Part shown: positions 16,138 to 25,353 of the stretch, piece by piece
How the letters are laid out: every line of letters begins with the position of its first letter
Position numbering within the stretch: the stretch's first letter is position 1
NCBI RefSeq assembly: GCF_003725775.1
Contig: NZ_RJSG01000001.1
Span: forward strand, 310,262-374,261
Direction of reading: 5' to 3'
Source of the DNA: Nocardioides marmorisolisilvae
Lineage (GTDB): Bacteria > Actinomycetota > Actinomycetes > Propionibacteriales > Nocardioidaceae
Length of the DNA: 64,000 bases
The notes under the pieces: generated by a model
Told to the model about the DNA's origin: nothing
The model's input: only the letters and a program-made list of their open reading frames with translations
The model's database searches: none
Made by a program: the position numbers and the translations under genes

Positions 16138-17735
16138 GTCAGCTCCTGAAGCTTGCGTTTGAGAACTTTTCCGGTGGGGTTGCGGGGCAGCTCGTCGAGG
16201 AAGGTGACCGCACGCGGCACCTTGAACCGGGCCAGGTTGTCCTTGACGTAGTCCTTCACTGCGTCCTCGGTCAGGCCGCTCTCGCGCTGGACCACGAAGG
16301 CGTGCAGGCGCTTGCCGAACTTCTCATCGTCGACACCGATGCAGGACGCCTCGACGACGTCGGGGTGGGTCGCGATCAGCTCCTCGACCTCGCCGGGGAA
16401 GAGGTTCTCGCCGCCGCTGACGATCATGTCGTCGTCGCGGCCGTCGATGTGCAGGAAGCCGTGGCCGTCGAAGTGGCCGACGTCGCCGGTGGACATCAGA
16501 CCGTCGATGACCTCCTTGCCGCCACCGCCGGTGTAGCCGGAGAACGGCATCACGTTGCGCACGAAGATCCGGCCCGTGACTCCGCGCGGGACCTCACGGC
16601 CCTCGTCGTCGAAGAGGCGGACGACCACGCCCGGGCACGGGCTGCCGACCGACCCGGGCTCGATGGCCAGCTCCTCGGGGGTGCCGATGGTGGCGTAGGC
16701 GACCTCGGTCGACCCGTACAGGTTGTAGAGCACCGGTCCGAACGTCTCGGTCGCCCGCAGGCAGAGGTCGGCCCCGAGCTGGGAGCCGGCCATGAAGACG
16801 ATCCGCAGGGACGAGGTGTCCCGCGGATGCTCGGGAGCGGCCTCGACCATCCGGCTCAGCATCGCCGGCACCGCGACCACCGTGGTGACCCGGTTCTGCT
16901 CGATGCTCTCCAAGGTGGCGACGGCGTCGAAGCGACGGCGCAGCACCAGGGTGTGGCCGAGCGTGACGCCCAGCATCGCGGTGGTCAGGCCGAGCGCGTG
17001 GAACATCGGCGCGCAGCCCTCCATCACCTCCTGGCTGCGGAACGGCACCTTGCCGAACAGTCCGCCGAACGGGAGCAGCGATTTCGGCTCCTCGCGCTGG
17101 GCACCCTTCGGCGTACCGGTGGTGCCGCTGGTGAGGATCACGATCTTGGCGTGCACCGAGACCCGCGGCGGTGGCGCGTCGTCGCCGGACCGGATCAGCG
17201 ACTCGATCGTTCCCGGGCCTGGCGCATCGGTCCAGGCGAGGAAGCGCCCGAGGGGAGCCGGCACGTCGCCGACCATCGCGGTGTACTCCTCGTCGTGGAC
17301 CAGCAGGTCGACTCCCTCGCGGGCGCACACCTCGCGGATCTGCGGACCGGCGAAGTCGGTGTTGAGCAGCACCGTCCGCGCACCGCACTTCGCGGCGGCG
17401 TAGAACGCGTCGACGAACCCGCGGTGGTTGCGGATCAGCAGCGCGACGCCGGACCCCGGCTCCAGGCCACGCGCACGCCACTCGTTCGCGAGCGCGTTCG
17501 AGCGCCGCTCGAGGTCGGCGTACGTCAGGTCCCCGAGCTCGTCGCGGATCCCCACCCGATCGGGGTAGCGCGCCGCGGCGATGCTCAGCGCAGCGCCGAC
17601 GGCGCCGTAGCGCGCCACCGCGCCTCCGGCCTTGGCGAGCACCCACGGCGGGTCGGCACGCAGGATCCCGCTGTCGATGAGGGTCTTGAAGGACAGTGCT
17701 TCACCCGCCGCGCGGGTCAACAAGTCACTGATCAT
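16134..17735 (-). CDS. acyl-CoA synthetase (AMP-forming)
   Basis: A 533-residue ANL-family enzyme. Motifs in order: P-loop TSGTTGTPKG (202-211), Y-G-S-T-E, S-T-G-D-V-G, the hinge G-R-D-D-D-M-I-V-S-G-G-E-N and the catalytic Lys523 in N-P-T-G-K. It activates a carboxylic acid to its CoA thioester through an adenylate. The start overlaps the stop of the SDR before it (ATGA) and its stop overlaps the dehydrogenase start, so it supplies substrate within the same operon. Closest to FadD-type ligases; chain length not readable. Confidence 0.9.
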   Translation of the reverse strand: MISDLLTRAAGEALSFKTLIDSGILRADPPWVLAKAGGAVARYGAVGAALSIAAARYPDRVGIRDELGDLTYADLERRSNALANEWRARGLEPGSGVALLIRNHRGFVDAFYAAAKCGARTVLLNTDFAGPQIREVCAREGVDLLVHDEEYTAMVGDVPAPLGRFLAWTDAPGPGTIESLIRSGDDAPPPRVSVHAKIVILTSGTTGTPKGAQREEPKSLLPFGGLFGKVPFRSQEVMEGCAPMFHALGLTTAMLGVTLGHTLVLRRRFDAVATLESIEQNRVTTVVAVPAMLSRMVEAAPEHPRDTSSLRIVFMAGSQLGADLCLRATETFGPVLYNLYGSTEVAYATIGTPEELAIEPGSVGSPCPGVVVRLFDDEGREVPRGVTGRIFVRNVMPFSGYTGGGGKEVIDGLMSTGDVGHFDGHGFLHIDGRDDDMIVSGGENLFPGEVEELIATHPDVVEASCIGVDDEKFGKRLHAFVVQRESGLTEDAVKDYVKDNLARFKVPRAVTFLDELPRNPTGKVLKRKLQELT

Positions 17736-18517
17736 GAGTGCCGGGCACGCTCCTCGTACTCGCGTCGCTTCGCCTGGTCGACGTCGTCGAGGAACACCGT
17801 GTCACCACCGAGGCGGCTGGACAGCGCTTCGGCGACCCGGCGCGGCGCGAACTTCTGCACCCCGGCCAGACGACCGGCCATCTTCGGAACGTAGACCCTC
17901 GGACGCGGCTTCACCAGAGCCTCGAGGATGCCGGCTGCGACGTCCTCGGGCTCCACGGTCTTCATCCCGGGAACGCCCTTGGTCCCCGCGGTGAGCTCGG
18001 TGTTCACGAACGCCGGCAGCACCGCGGTGAGCTCGACGCCTGACTTCGCGTACTCCAGGCGGGCGGTCTCGGTGAAGCCGAGCACCGCGTGCTTGGTGCC
18101 GACGTAGGTCGCCGCACCCGGGGCGTAGAGGACGCCCGCCATCGAGGCCACGTTGACGATGTGCCCGGTACGCCGCGGCAGCATCGACTCCAGTGCGCGC
18201 TTGGTGCCGGTGATCACGCCGAAGACGTTGATCTCGAACATCCGCCGGGCGACCTCCTCGGACTCCTCGACGAGGTGTCCGACCGGCATGATCCCGGCGT
18301 TGTTCACCAGGATGTCGAGCGGACCGTGCTCGGCCTCGACCTTGTCGAGGAAGTTCCGGTAGCCGCCCGCGTCGGTGACGTCGAGGTCGGGCAGGTCCCC
18401 GACCACGACCGTCGCCCCGGCGGCGCGAAGGGCTTCGGCGGTCGCCCTGCCGATCCCGCGCGCGCCGCCGGTGACGACGGCGACCTTGCCCGAGAGCTGG
18501 TTAGCGAGCGAGCTCAC
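17732..18517 (-). CDS. SDR-family oxidoreductase
   Basis: A 261-residue classical short-chain dehydrogenase: TGGARGIG nucleotide motif (about 16-23), NNAG (72-75), catalytic Ser125, Tyr138 and Lys142. The long open frame upstream belongs to another gene; the GTG at 18517 overlaps that gene's stop (GTGA) and gives the right N-terminus. Fifth gene of the acyl-CoA operon; it probably oxidises a hydroxyl on the pathway intermediate. The C-terminal 40 residues are basic and longer than usual. Confidence 0.85.
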   Translation of the reverse strand: MSSLANQLSGKVAVVTGGARGIGRATAEALRAAGATVVVGDLPDLDVTDAGGYRNFLDKVEAEHGPLDILVNNAGIMPVGHLVEESEEVARRMFEINVFGVITGTKRALESMLPRRTGHIVNVASMAGVLYAPGAATYVGTKHAVLGFTETARLEYAKSGVELTAVLPAFVNTELTAGTKGVPGMKTVEPEDVAAGILEALVKPRPRVYVPKMAGRLAGVQKFAPRRVAEALSSRLGGDTVFLDDVDQAKRREYEERARHS

Positions 18518-19395
18518 GCCCACGCCGCCAGCTGATCGGGAAGCTCCTCCAGCGTCCACGGACCGCTGTTCTCGATCGTCTCGCCGATCGACCACCCGTG
18601 CAGCCGCTGGATCGCGCCGCCCTGGACCCCGAAGACCTGACCGGTCAGCGGGCACTTCTCGGTGGCCAGGTAGGCCACGATCGGCGCGATGTTCTGCGGG
18701 CCGAACATGTCGAACTCGCCCTCGGGCACCTCGGCCGCGAACAGCGCGCCCATGCCGGGAGTGGCCAGGGTGAGGCGGGTGCGGGCGACCGGGGCGATCG
18801 CGTTGACCCGGACGCCGTAGCGACCGAGCTCGTCGGCCGCCACCTGGGTGAGCGCGGCGATGCCGGCCTTGGCCGCGCCGTAGTTGGTCTGCCCGGCGTT
18901 CGGCATGAACGTGCCGGACGCGCTCGCGGTGTTGATCACCGACGCCGCGACCTGCTCGCCGGCCTTCGACTTGTCCTTCCAGTACGCCGCCGCGTGGTGC
19001 AGCATCGCGAAGTGCCCCTTGAGGTGCACGTCGATGACGGCGTCGTACTGGTCCTCGGTCATGCTCGCGATGAAGGTGTCGCGGAGGATGCCGGCGTTGT
19101 TGACCAAGATGTCGAGCTGGCCGAACTCGTCGACGGCCTGCTGCACCATCGCCTTCGCGCCTTCCCAGGTCGCGCACGAGTCCGTGTTCGCGACCGCGCG
19201 ACCACCGAAGGCGAGGATCTCCTCGACGACCTCCTGGGCCGGACCGGCGTCCGAGCCGGACCCGTCGTTGCCGCCACCGAGGTCGTTGACCACGACGGCG
19301 GCACCCTCGTTGGCCATCAGCAACGCGTGCTCCCGGCCGATGCCGCGACCGGCACCGGTGATGATCGCGACGCGACCGTCCAGCGCCGCACTCAC
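18514..19395 (-). CDS. SDR, hydroxyacyl-CoA dehydrogenase (HSD17B4-like)
   Basis: A 293-residue SDR. TGAGRGIG (13-20), V-V-V-N-D-L-G-G after strand 2, NNAG (99-102), Ser158, Tyr172 and Lys176 are present. The N-D-L-G-G element and the extra 30 residues at the C-terminus are typical of the dehydrogenase domain of peroxisomal multifunctional enzyme type 2 and its bacterial single-domain relatives, which oxidise (3R)-hydroxyacyl-CoA. That matches the MaoC hydratase in the same operon. GTG start with GTGA overlap to the gene before. Confidence 0.87.
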   Translation of the reverse strand: MSAALDGRVAIITGAGRGIGREHALLMANEGAAVVVNDLGGGNDGSGSDAGPAQEVVEEILAFGGRAVANTDSCATWEGAKAMVQQAVDEFGQLDILVNNAGILRDTFIASMTEDQYDAVIDVHLKGHFAMLHHAAAYWKDKSKAGEQVAASVINTASASGTFMPNAGQTNYGAAKAGIAALTQVAADELGRYGVRVNAIAPVARTRLTLATPGMGALFAAEVPEGEFDMFGPQNIAPIVAYLATEKCPLTGQVFGVQGGAIQRLHGWSIGETIENSGPWTLEELPDQLAAWA

Positions 19396-19826
19396 GCCAG
19401 CACCTCGGCGAGCTTCTCGAGGGAGGCCACGACCTCCTTGTTGGCGGCGCGCTCGACGGCGGCGCCGATCGCGCCGACGACCATCGTGCCGACGAACTCG
19501 GCGTCGATCTTCGCGACGCAGGCGTTGTCGCCGGCCGCCTCGAGGCCGAGCACGAAGGTGATCTGCGCACCCGCGAGGCCCTTGCCGGAGATCGTCAGCG
19601 ACTTCGGGGCGTCGTAGCCCTCGACCGTCCAGTCGATCTTGTTGGACATGCCCATGATCGTGGCCTGCTCGGTGAACGTGGTGCCGACGCTGATCTCGGT
19701 CGGCGGCTCGCCGTAGAACTTGTCGTGGATGGTCAGCCACTTGTCGAACTGGTTGAGGTCGGAGAAGACCTTCCAGGTGTCCTCCTGGCTCGCAGCGATC
19801 TCCTGGGAAACGTGTACTTCAGCCAT
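19392..19826 (-). CDS. SRPBCC-family protein
   Basis: A 144-residue START/Bet v1-like protein: N-terminal strand V-H-V-S-Q-E-I-A-A-S, helix E-D-T-W-K-V-F-S-D-L, and a long C-terminal helix of the last 35 residues, the fold that forms a deep hydrophobic cavity. It probably binds a hydrophobic acyl or ring compound of the pathway; no catalytic residues can be assigned. It stands 21 bases behind the thiolase gene and overlaps the next SDR by four bases. Confidence 0.85.
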   Translation of the reverse strand: MAEVHVSQEIAASQEDTWKVFSDLNQFDKWLTIHDKFYGEPPTEISVGTTFTEQATIMGMSNKIDWTVEGYDAPKSLTISGKGLAGAQITFVLGLEAAGDNACVAKIDAEFVGTMVVGAIGAAVERAANKEVVASLEKLAEVLA

Positions 19827-19847
19827 GGTTGTTCTCCTTCTGGATGG

Positions 19848-21047
19848 TCAGCGGTTGGCGGGCTGGTAGGCGGTCACGACGACGGCGCCGCCGAGCCCGA
19901 TGTTGTGCTGGAGGGCGACCTTGGCCCCGTCGACCTGGCGGGCGTCGGCGTCACCGCGCAGCTGCCAGGTCATCTCGGCGCACTGGGCCAGGCCTGTCGC
20001 GCCGAGCGGGTGGCCCTTGGAGATGAGCCCGCCGGAGGGGTTCACCACCCAGCGGCCGCCGTACGTCGTGTCGCCGTTGTCGACGAGCTTGTGCGCCTCG
20101 CCCTCACCGGCCAGACCGAGCGCCTCGTAGGTGATCAGCTCGTTGGGGGCGAAGCAGTCGTGCAGCTCGATCACGTCGACGTCGTCCGGGGTCAGCCCGG
20201 TCGAGGCGTAGACCTTGTCGGCGGCCTTGCGACTCATGTCCGCACCGACCAGGTTGATCGCCGAGTTGGTGTCGAACGTCGAGCGCATGTCGGTGACCAT
20301 CGCCTGGCCGACGATCTCGACGGCGCGGTCACCGAGATTGTTGTCCTCGACGAACTTCTCGCTGGCCAGCACCGCGGCGCCGGAGCCGTCCGAGGTCGGC
20401 GAGCACATCAGCCGGGTCAGCCCCGCCTCGGCGTAGACCATCTTGGCGTCCTTGACCTCCTCGAGGGAGTAGACGTCCTGGAACTGCGCGTACGGGTTGT
20501 TCGCCGAGTGCCGGTGGTTCTTCTCGGCGATCTTGGCGAAGTGCTCCGGCGTCGAGCCGTAGCGCTCGTTGTGCTCGAGGCCGGCCGCGCCGAACATCCA
20601 CGGGGCCGGCGGGAACGCGAACTCACGCATCTCGGCCAGGGCCTGGATGTGGTTCATGAGCGGCTGCTCGCGGTCCTCGTAGGAGGTGGTCAGCGAACCC
20701 GGCTGCATCTTCTCGAAGCCCAGCGCCAAGGTGCAGTCGGCCAGGCCGCCGCGGATCGCCGAGGCGGCGAGGTAGAGCGCGGTCGACCCGGTCGAGCAGT
20801 TGTTGTTGACGTTGGTGATCGGGATGCCGGTCATGCCGAGCTCGTAGATCGCACGCTGGCCCGAGGTCGACTCGCCGTACATGAAGCCGACGTGGGCCTG
20901 CTCGATCTGGTCGAAAGGAATGCCGGCGTCGTCCAGCGCCTTGTTGCCGGACTCCTTGGCCATGGCCGGGTAGTCCCAGCCCTCCTTGCGACCCGGCTTC
21001 TCGAACTTCGTCATGCCGACGCCGATGACGTAGACCTTGTTGCTCAT
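19848..21047 (-). CDS. SCP2-type thiolase / lipid-transfer protein
   Basis: A 399-residue thiolase-fold protein of the SCP-x/Ltp type. The nucleophile Cys84 lies in N-V-N-N-N-C-S-T-G, and H-D-C-F-A-P-N-E and G-H-P-L-G-A-T-G carry the other active-site residues. Such proteins cleave 3-ketoacyl-CoA or act as aldolases on sterol side chains. The ATG at 21047 follows AAGGGA and overlaps the maoC stop by one base (TGATG). No DUF35 partner is adjacent and no separate SCP2 domain is fused. Confidence 0.9.
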   Translation of the reverse strand: MSNKVYVIGVGMTKFEKPGRKEGWDYPAMAKESGNKALDDAGIPFDQIEQAHVGFMYGESTSGQRAIYELGMTGIPITNVNNNCSTGSTALYLAASAIRGGLADCTLALGFEKMQPGSLTTSYEDREQPLMNHIQALAEMREFAFPPAPWMFGAAGLEHNERYGSTPEHFAKIAEKNHRHSANNPYAQFQDVYSLEEVKDAKMVYAEAGLTRLMCSPTSDGSGAAVLASEKFVEDNNLGDRAVEIVGQAMVTDMRSTFDTNSAINLVGADMSRKAADKVYASTGLTPDDVDVIELHDCFAPNELITYEALGLAGEGEAHKLVDNGDTTYGGRWVVNPSGGLISKGHPLGATGLAQCAEMTWQLRGDADARQVDGAKVALQHNIGLGGAVVVTAYQPANR

Positions 21048-21901
21048 CAGATTCCCTTCTCTGCGATCTCGGCGAGACCGTCCTTGATGATCGAAGCGCC
21101 CTCGTCGCTGGTGGTCTCGAAGGCATAGGTGCCCTCGCCCGTGTTCCAGATCGAGGTGCTGATGGTGTTGCGCGGGAACGCCGTCGAGCTGAACCGCACG
21201 GCGATCCGCTTGAGCCGGCTCGGGTCCTCGGGGCAGGCGGTCTCGATCACCGCGCGCGAGGTGAAGGCCATCGTGCAGAGCCCGTGGATGATGATCCCGG
21301 GCAGGCCCATCGCCTTGGCGAACTCCTCGTCGGTGTGGATCGGCATCGGGTCGCCGCTGGCCTCCGCGTAGCGCCAGGTCTGGTCCTCGTCGTACTTCTG
21401 CACGACGACCGCATCCGGCTCGCGGGATCGCAGCGCCTCGTCGAAGCCGTGGGCCGGGGGCTCCTCGCCGAAGCCGCCGTCGAGCTGTCCTCCGCGGAAG
21501 AACGCGGTGAAGTACTGGTCGTTGACCGGCTCGCCGTCGCTGGTCGTCTCCACTAGCGCGGTCACGACCACGCCCGAGGACCGGCCGTGCACGCCGGTCA
21601 CCTTGGCCCGGCACGACAGCGTCTCCCCGGGACGAATCGGCCGGTGGATCCGGATGTCCTGCTCACCGTGCAGCACCCGCATCATCAGCTCGTCGGGGAC
21701 GGCGGCCATCGTCGAGGAGGCCAGGATCGGGAACGGCGGCACCACCGCGAAGACCGGGACGCCGTACTCGCCGGCCGCGTGCGGCGCGAGGTCGTCGTTG
21801 GTCGCTGCGGCGTACGCGATCAACCGGTCCTGGGTGACGTCGAAGGTCATCGACTCGCTCCAGGCGCCGATGACGTCGGTGTTGAACTCGTGTTCGCTCA
21901 T
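21047..21901 (-). CDS. MaoC-type double hot-dog enoyl-CoA hydratase
   Basis: A 284-residue two-domain MaoC protein, first gene of the acyl-CoA operon. The C-terminal half holds the hydratase-2 motif A-S-G-D-P-M-P-I-H, with Asp184 and His189 as catalytic pair; the usual Asn before Pro is Met here. The N-terminal half is the degenerate hot-dog that shapes the acyl pocket. It should hydrate trans-2-enoyl-CoA to the (3R)-hydroxy product, which the HSD17B4-like SDR can oxidise. Start at 21901; upstream codons are less likely. Confidence 0.88.
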   Translation of the reverse strand: MSEHEFNTDVIGAWSESMTFDVTQDRLIAYAAATNDDLAPHAAGEYGVPVFAVVPPFPILASSTMAAVPDELMMRVLHGEQDIRIHRPIRPGETLSCRAKVTGVHGRSSGVVVTALVETTSDGEPVNDQYFTAFFRGGQLDGGFGEEPPAHGFDEALRSREPDAVVVQKYDEDQTWRYAEASGDPMPIHTDEEFAKAMGLPGIIIHGLCTMAFTSRAVIETACPEDPSRLKRIAVRFSSTAFPRNTISTSIWNTGEGTYAFETTSDEGASIIKDGLAEIAEKGI

Positions 21902-21967
21902 GGACAGGACGCTATGAATTTTCCCGGCGTGGTCGAATGACCTCACCTCGCGAGAAAGGTGACCGTA

Positions 21968-22963
21968 GTGCGCACCATCCCGGTCCGCTTCCTGCGCGCG
22001 GCCACCAGTACCGCGACGCTGCGGGGCGTGGACCTGCAGGAGTGGATGGACGAGCTCGGCATCGACCCGGTGCTGCTCTTCGACGACCGGTCCCGGATCA
22101 CCATCGAGCAGGCTGCCCGGCTGGTGCGTGCGGTCTGGAAGCTGACCGGCGACGAGCTCGCCGGCCTCGGCGCCGAACCCGCCCCGCTCGGAACGTTCCG
22201 GATGATCTGCCTGGGCGTGATCAGCTCACCGGACCTCGGCACCGCCATGGGCCGGTTCCAGGACTTCTGCCGGATCGTGCCGAGCATGCCGACGTTCAGC
22301 ATCGAGTCCGGGCCGGAGACGACGCGGGTCGTGTACGTGATCGACAACCAGGACGACCCGACCGGTTTCCTGACCGACATGATGATGTCGCTCTCGGTGC
22401 GGCTGTTCAGCTGGCTGGCCGGACGCCGCCTGCCGATCGAGTCGGTGGAGCTGCCGCACGCGCTTCCCGACGACGCCGAGGACTATGACCTGGTCTTCGG
22501 CAGCCACGTCACCTTCGGCTCGCCCGTGCCGGCCATCGAGTTCAGCAACGAGATGCTGACCCTGCCGCTGGTCCGCAGCGAGGCCGAGCTCGAGGAGTGG
22601 CTGCGCAACTCCCCCTCGGACCTGCTGATGCTGCGCGACTACGGCACCGCGATCTCCGACCAGGTCCGCAGGATCCTCGAGCGCGGACTGCGCGGACCGT
22701 GGCCGACCCCCGACGAGGCCGCGGCCCAGCTCTCGATGAGCACCCAGAACATGCGCCGGCTGCTGCGCGAGGAGGGCACCTCGGTCACCCGGATCAAGGA
22801 GGAGCTGCTCCGGGACGCGGCGGTGACCAGCCTGGTCCGGGGCGACGAGACCGTCGCCCAGCTCGCCGAGCGGCTCGGGTTCAGCGAACCCAGTGCGTTC
22901 CACCGGGCGTTCCGCCGGTGGACGGGGAGTGCGCCCGGGGCGTACCGGCCGGGGTCCGGCTGA
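21968..22963 (+). CDS. AraC-family transcriptional regulator
   Basis: A 331-residue regulator: N-terminal arabinose-binding-like effector domain of the AraC_binding_2 type (to about residue 195) and a C-terminal AraC DNA-binding domain with two helix-turn-helices (about 235-328), ending in the typical F-S-E-P-S-A-F-H-R-A-F-R-R-W-T-G. It faces the acyl-CoA operon across 66 bases and probably controls it. I prefer the GTG at 21968, which has AAAGGTGA five bases upstream, over the GTG at 21959. Its 3' end overlaps the convergent racemase gene by 83 bases. Confidence 0.88.
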   Translation: MRTIPVRFLRAATSTATLRGVDLQEWMDELGIDPVLLFDDRSRITIEQAARLVRAVWKLTGDELAGLGAEPAPLGTFRMICLGVISSPDLGTAMGRFQDFCRIVPSMPTFSIESGPETTRVVYVIDNQDDPTGFLTDMMMSLSVRLFSWLAGRRLPIESVELPHALPDDAEDYDLVFGSHVTFGSPVPAIEFSNEMLTLPLVRSEAELEEWLRNSPSDLLMLRDYGTAISDQVRRILERGLRGPWPTPDEAAAQLSMSTQNMRRLLREEGTSVTRIKEELLRDAAVTSLVRGDETVAQLAERLGFSEPSAFHRAFRRWTGSAPGAYRPGSG

Positions 22964-23969
22964 ACCTCGGGGCCGGAGCCGGCTGCACGACCCCGTCGAC
23001 CTCGACGAACGAGGCCCGGGCCACCGCGTGCGGGTGCAGGTGCGCCTCCCAGGGCGTCAGCACCGGGGTGACGCAGGCGTCGGACCCGTCGAAGTGCGCG
23101 GTCCACTCGTCGCGGCTCCGTGCCAGGAAGGCCTTGCCGATCACGGCCCGCCAGTCGTCCCACCCGGTCGGGTCGAGCTGGAACGGAAGGTCAGGCTCGT
23201 CGAGGCCGAGCTTCTCGACCAGCTCGGCGAAGAACTGCGGCTCGACGCACCCGACCGCGACGTACTTGCCGTCGGCGCACGGGTAGGTGTCGTAGAAGGC
23301 GGCGGCGCCGTCGAGAGCGTTGGTCCCCGGCTCCTCGTTCCACAGGCCGACCGCGTGCATGCCGCGCATGAACGCGGAGAAGGTGCTGGCGCCGTCGACC
23401 ATCGCGGCGTCGATCACCTGCCCCTGGCCGGAGGTGTTCCGCTCGACCAGCGCGGCGAGGATGCCGAGCGCCATCAGCATGCCGCCGCCGGCGAAGTCAC
23501 CGAGCAGGTTCGACGGGGGCAACGGCCGCTCGCCACGGCGCGCGATCGGCTCGAGCAGCCCGGCCAGCGCGATGTAGTTGATGTCGTGGCCCGCGGTGGG
23601 CGCGAGCGGTCCCTCCTGGCCCCAGCCGGTCATCCGCGCGTAGATCAGGCGCGGGTTAAGGACGCACAGCTCGTCCGGGCCGATCCCGATCCGCTCGGCG
23701 ACCCCCGGCCGGAACCCCTCGACGAAGACGTCCGCATCTGCCGCCAGCTCCTTGACCGAGGCCAGTCCCTCGGGCGACTTCAGGTCAAGTGCCAGCGAGC
23801 GCTTGCCTCGGTCCAGCGGACCGGGCGGCGGGGTGATCGCCGCGCTCGACCCAGCCCGGTCGACGCGGAGCACGTCCGCACCGAGGTCGGCCAGCAGCAT
23901 CGTCCCGAAGGGGGCCGGCGCGAGACTGGCGATCTCCAGGACCCGTACGCCGGCAAGTGGTCCGCTCAT
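22881..23969 (-). CDS. mcr: alpha-methylacyl-CoA racemase (CaiB/BaiF family)
   Basis: A 362-residue class III CoA-transferase-fold enzyme. The catalytic residues of mycobacterial racemase are all recognisable: His128 (G-H-D-I-N-Y), Asp158 (L-L-G-D-F) and Glu243 (C-V-E-P-Q-F). It inverts the 2-methyl centre of branched acyl-CoA so that beta-oxidation can proceed, as needed for sterol side chains and isoprenoid acids. The last 30 residues are Pro/Gly/Thr-rich and overlap the convergent araC gene. It supports a branched lipid as pathway substrate. Confidence 0.9.
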   Translation of the reverse strand: MSGPLAGVRVLEIASLAPAPFGTMLLADLGADVLRVDRAGSSAAITPPPGPLDRGKRSLALDLKSPEGLASVKELAADADVFVEGFRPGVAERIGIGPDELCVLNPRLIYARMTGWGQEGPLAPTAGHDINYIALAGLLEPIARRGERPLPPSNLLGDFAGGGMLMALGILAALVERNTSGQGQVIDAAMVDGASTFSAFMRGMHAVGLWNEEPGTNALDGAAAFYDTYPCADGKYVAVGCVEPQFFAELVEKLGLDEPDLPFQLDPTGWDDWRAVIGKAFLARSRDEWTAHFDGSDACVTPVLTPWEAHLHPHAVARASFVEVDGVVQPAPAPRFSRTPAGTPRAHSPSTGGTPGGTHWVR

Positions 23970-24099
23970 GACCCCAGGCTAGGAAGCCGCCGGGCCACGC
24001 TCCATGACCGAGCCGCACGTCTGCGTTGACCGCCGCGGTCACCATCTCCGCTCGTCCCGGTCATGCCGTCGGCCGGACCGCCGGACCTAGCGTCGGCCC

Positions 24100-25353
24100 A
24101 TGAGAAGAGTCCTGGCCGCCCTCGTCCTGCTCGTCGCGGCGCTCGTCGCCGCACCTGTCGCCGCGCCGGCGAGCGCCGACGGACCGGTACGCCGCCTGGT
24201 CACCCTCGACGTGCCGAGCCCGCTGGTCGACACCCAGCAGCTCGGTGGGGTCGTGCACGGCTCGCCCCGCGACCTCAAGGTCAACGTGCTGCTGCCGGCC
24301 GGGTACGACGACCACCCGGACGCCGACTACCCCGTCCTGTACCTGCTGCACGGGGCCAACGGCGACTACACCAGCTACCTCACCCGGACCCACGTCGAAA
24401 CGGCGCTGGTCGACGTGCCGGCGATCATCGTGATGCCCGACGGAGGCATCTACGGGATGTACTCGAACTGGTACCGCAACGGCACCTTCCCCGGCCCGGA
24501 CTGGATCGACTACCACCTCGACACCGTGCGCACCCTGATCGAGCAGGACTTCCGGGTGCGCCCGGGGCGCCGCTGGCACGCGATCGCCGGCATCTCGATG
24601 GGCGGCCAGGGCACGCTCCGGTACGCCGCGATGCTGCCCGGCTACTTCGGCTCGGCCGCCGGCCTGTCCCCGGCGCTGCCGGACATGCGCAACCCGATCG
24701 GCTTCTTCGGCCTGCCCGTCCTGGCAGGCCCGTACGCCGGGTACGACCGCAGCGCGGTCACCCACGGGGACGCTCCGCCGCTGATCACCTACCAGGACAT
24801 CTGGGGCTCGCCGACCGGCACGTTCGCCAAGGCCAGCAACACCTCCGACCTCGTTGACAACCTCGCCGACACCCGCGTCTACCTGGCCTCGGGCAACGGC
24901 GTGAACTGCTTCGGCGACCCGATCAACCAGCAGTCCATCGCCCTGGACTCGATCACCGAGACCGGCATCCGCATGGTCAGCAACGCGTTCGCCAACAGGG
25001 CCCGCAACGCCGGTGTGGACGTCTACGAGCGCCGCACCTGCGGGGTGCACACCGACCCGGTGTGGACCCGCGACTTCGCCGACATACTCGCGAACTGGGG
25101 CTTCTTCGGCGCGGTCCCGGAGAACCCGGCGAGCTGGACCTACACGACCGGGATGCAGCACGGCCGGATGTGGCAGTTCACCTTCGCCTTCACCGACTGG
25201 CCCGGCTTCGACACCTTCACCCGCACCGGGAACACGCTCTCGGCGACCGGCACCGGAACGGTGACGCTCAGCACGAACGGCTGTACGTTCACCGAGACGC
25301 TGCCGTTCACCCGCACGCTGCCGAGCACCTGCCAGCCGACCATGGATGAGTGA
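24100..25353 (+). CDS. secreted esterase, antigen-85-like fold
   Basis: A 417-residue exported alpha/beta hydrolase. The signal peptide has a hydrophobic core at about 5-22 and an A-S-A cleavage site near residue 26. The nucleophile elbow G-I-S-M-G-G gives Ser166; H-G-A-N-G-D near 84 forms the oxyanion hole, and a late His (CGVHTDP) is a likely base. The last 80 residues form an extra Thr/Ser-rich beta domain with two Cys. Similar proteins include trehalose mycolyltransferases and other secreted esterases. It overlaps the next gene by 8 bases. Confidence 0.85.
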   Translation: MRRVLAALVLLVAALVAAPVAAPASADGPVRRLVTLDVPSPLVDTQQLGGVVHGSPRDLKVNVLLPAGYDDHPDADYPVLYLLHGANGDYTSYLTRTHVETALVDVPAIIVMPDGGIYGMYSNWYRNGTFPGPDWIDYHLDTVRTLIEQDFRVRPGRRWHAIAGISMGGQGTLRYAAMLPGYFGSAAGLSPALPDMRNPIGFFGLPVLAGPYAGYDRSAVTHGDAPPLITYQDIWGSPTGTFAKASNTSDLVDNLADTRVYLASGNGVNCFGDPINQQSIALDSITETGIRMVSNAFANRARNAGVDVYERRTCGVHTDPVWTRDFADILANWGFFGAVPENPASWTYTTGMQHGRMWQFTFAFTDWPGFDTFTRTGNTLSATGTGTVTLSTNGCTFTETLPFTRTLPSTCQPTMDE

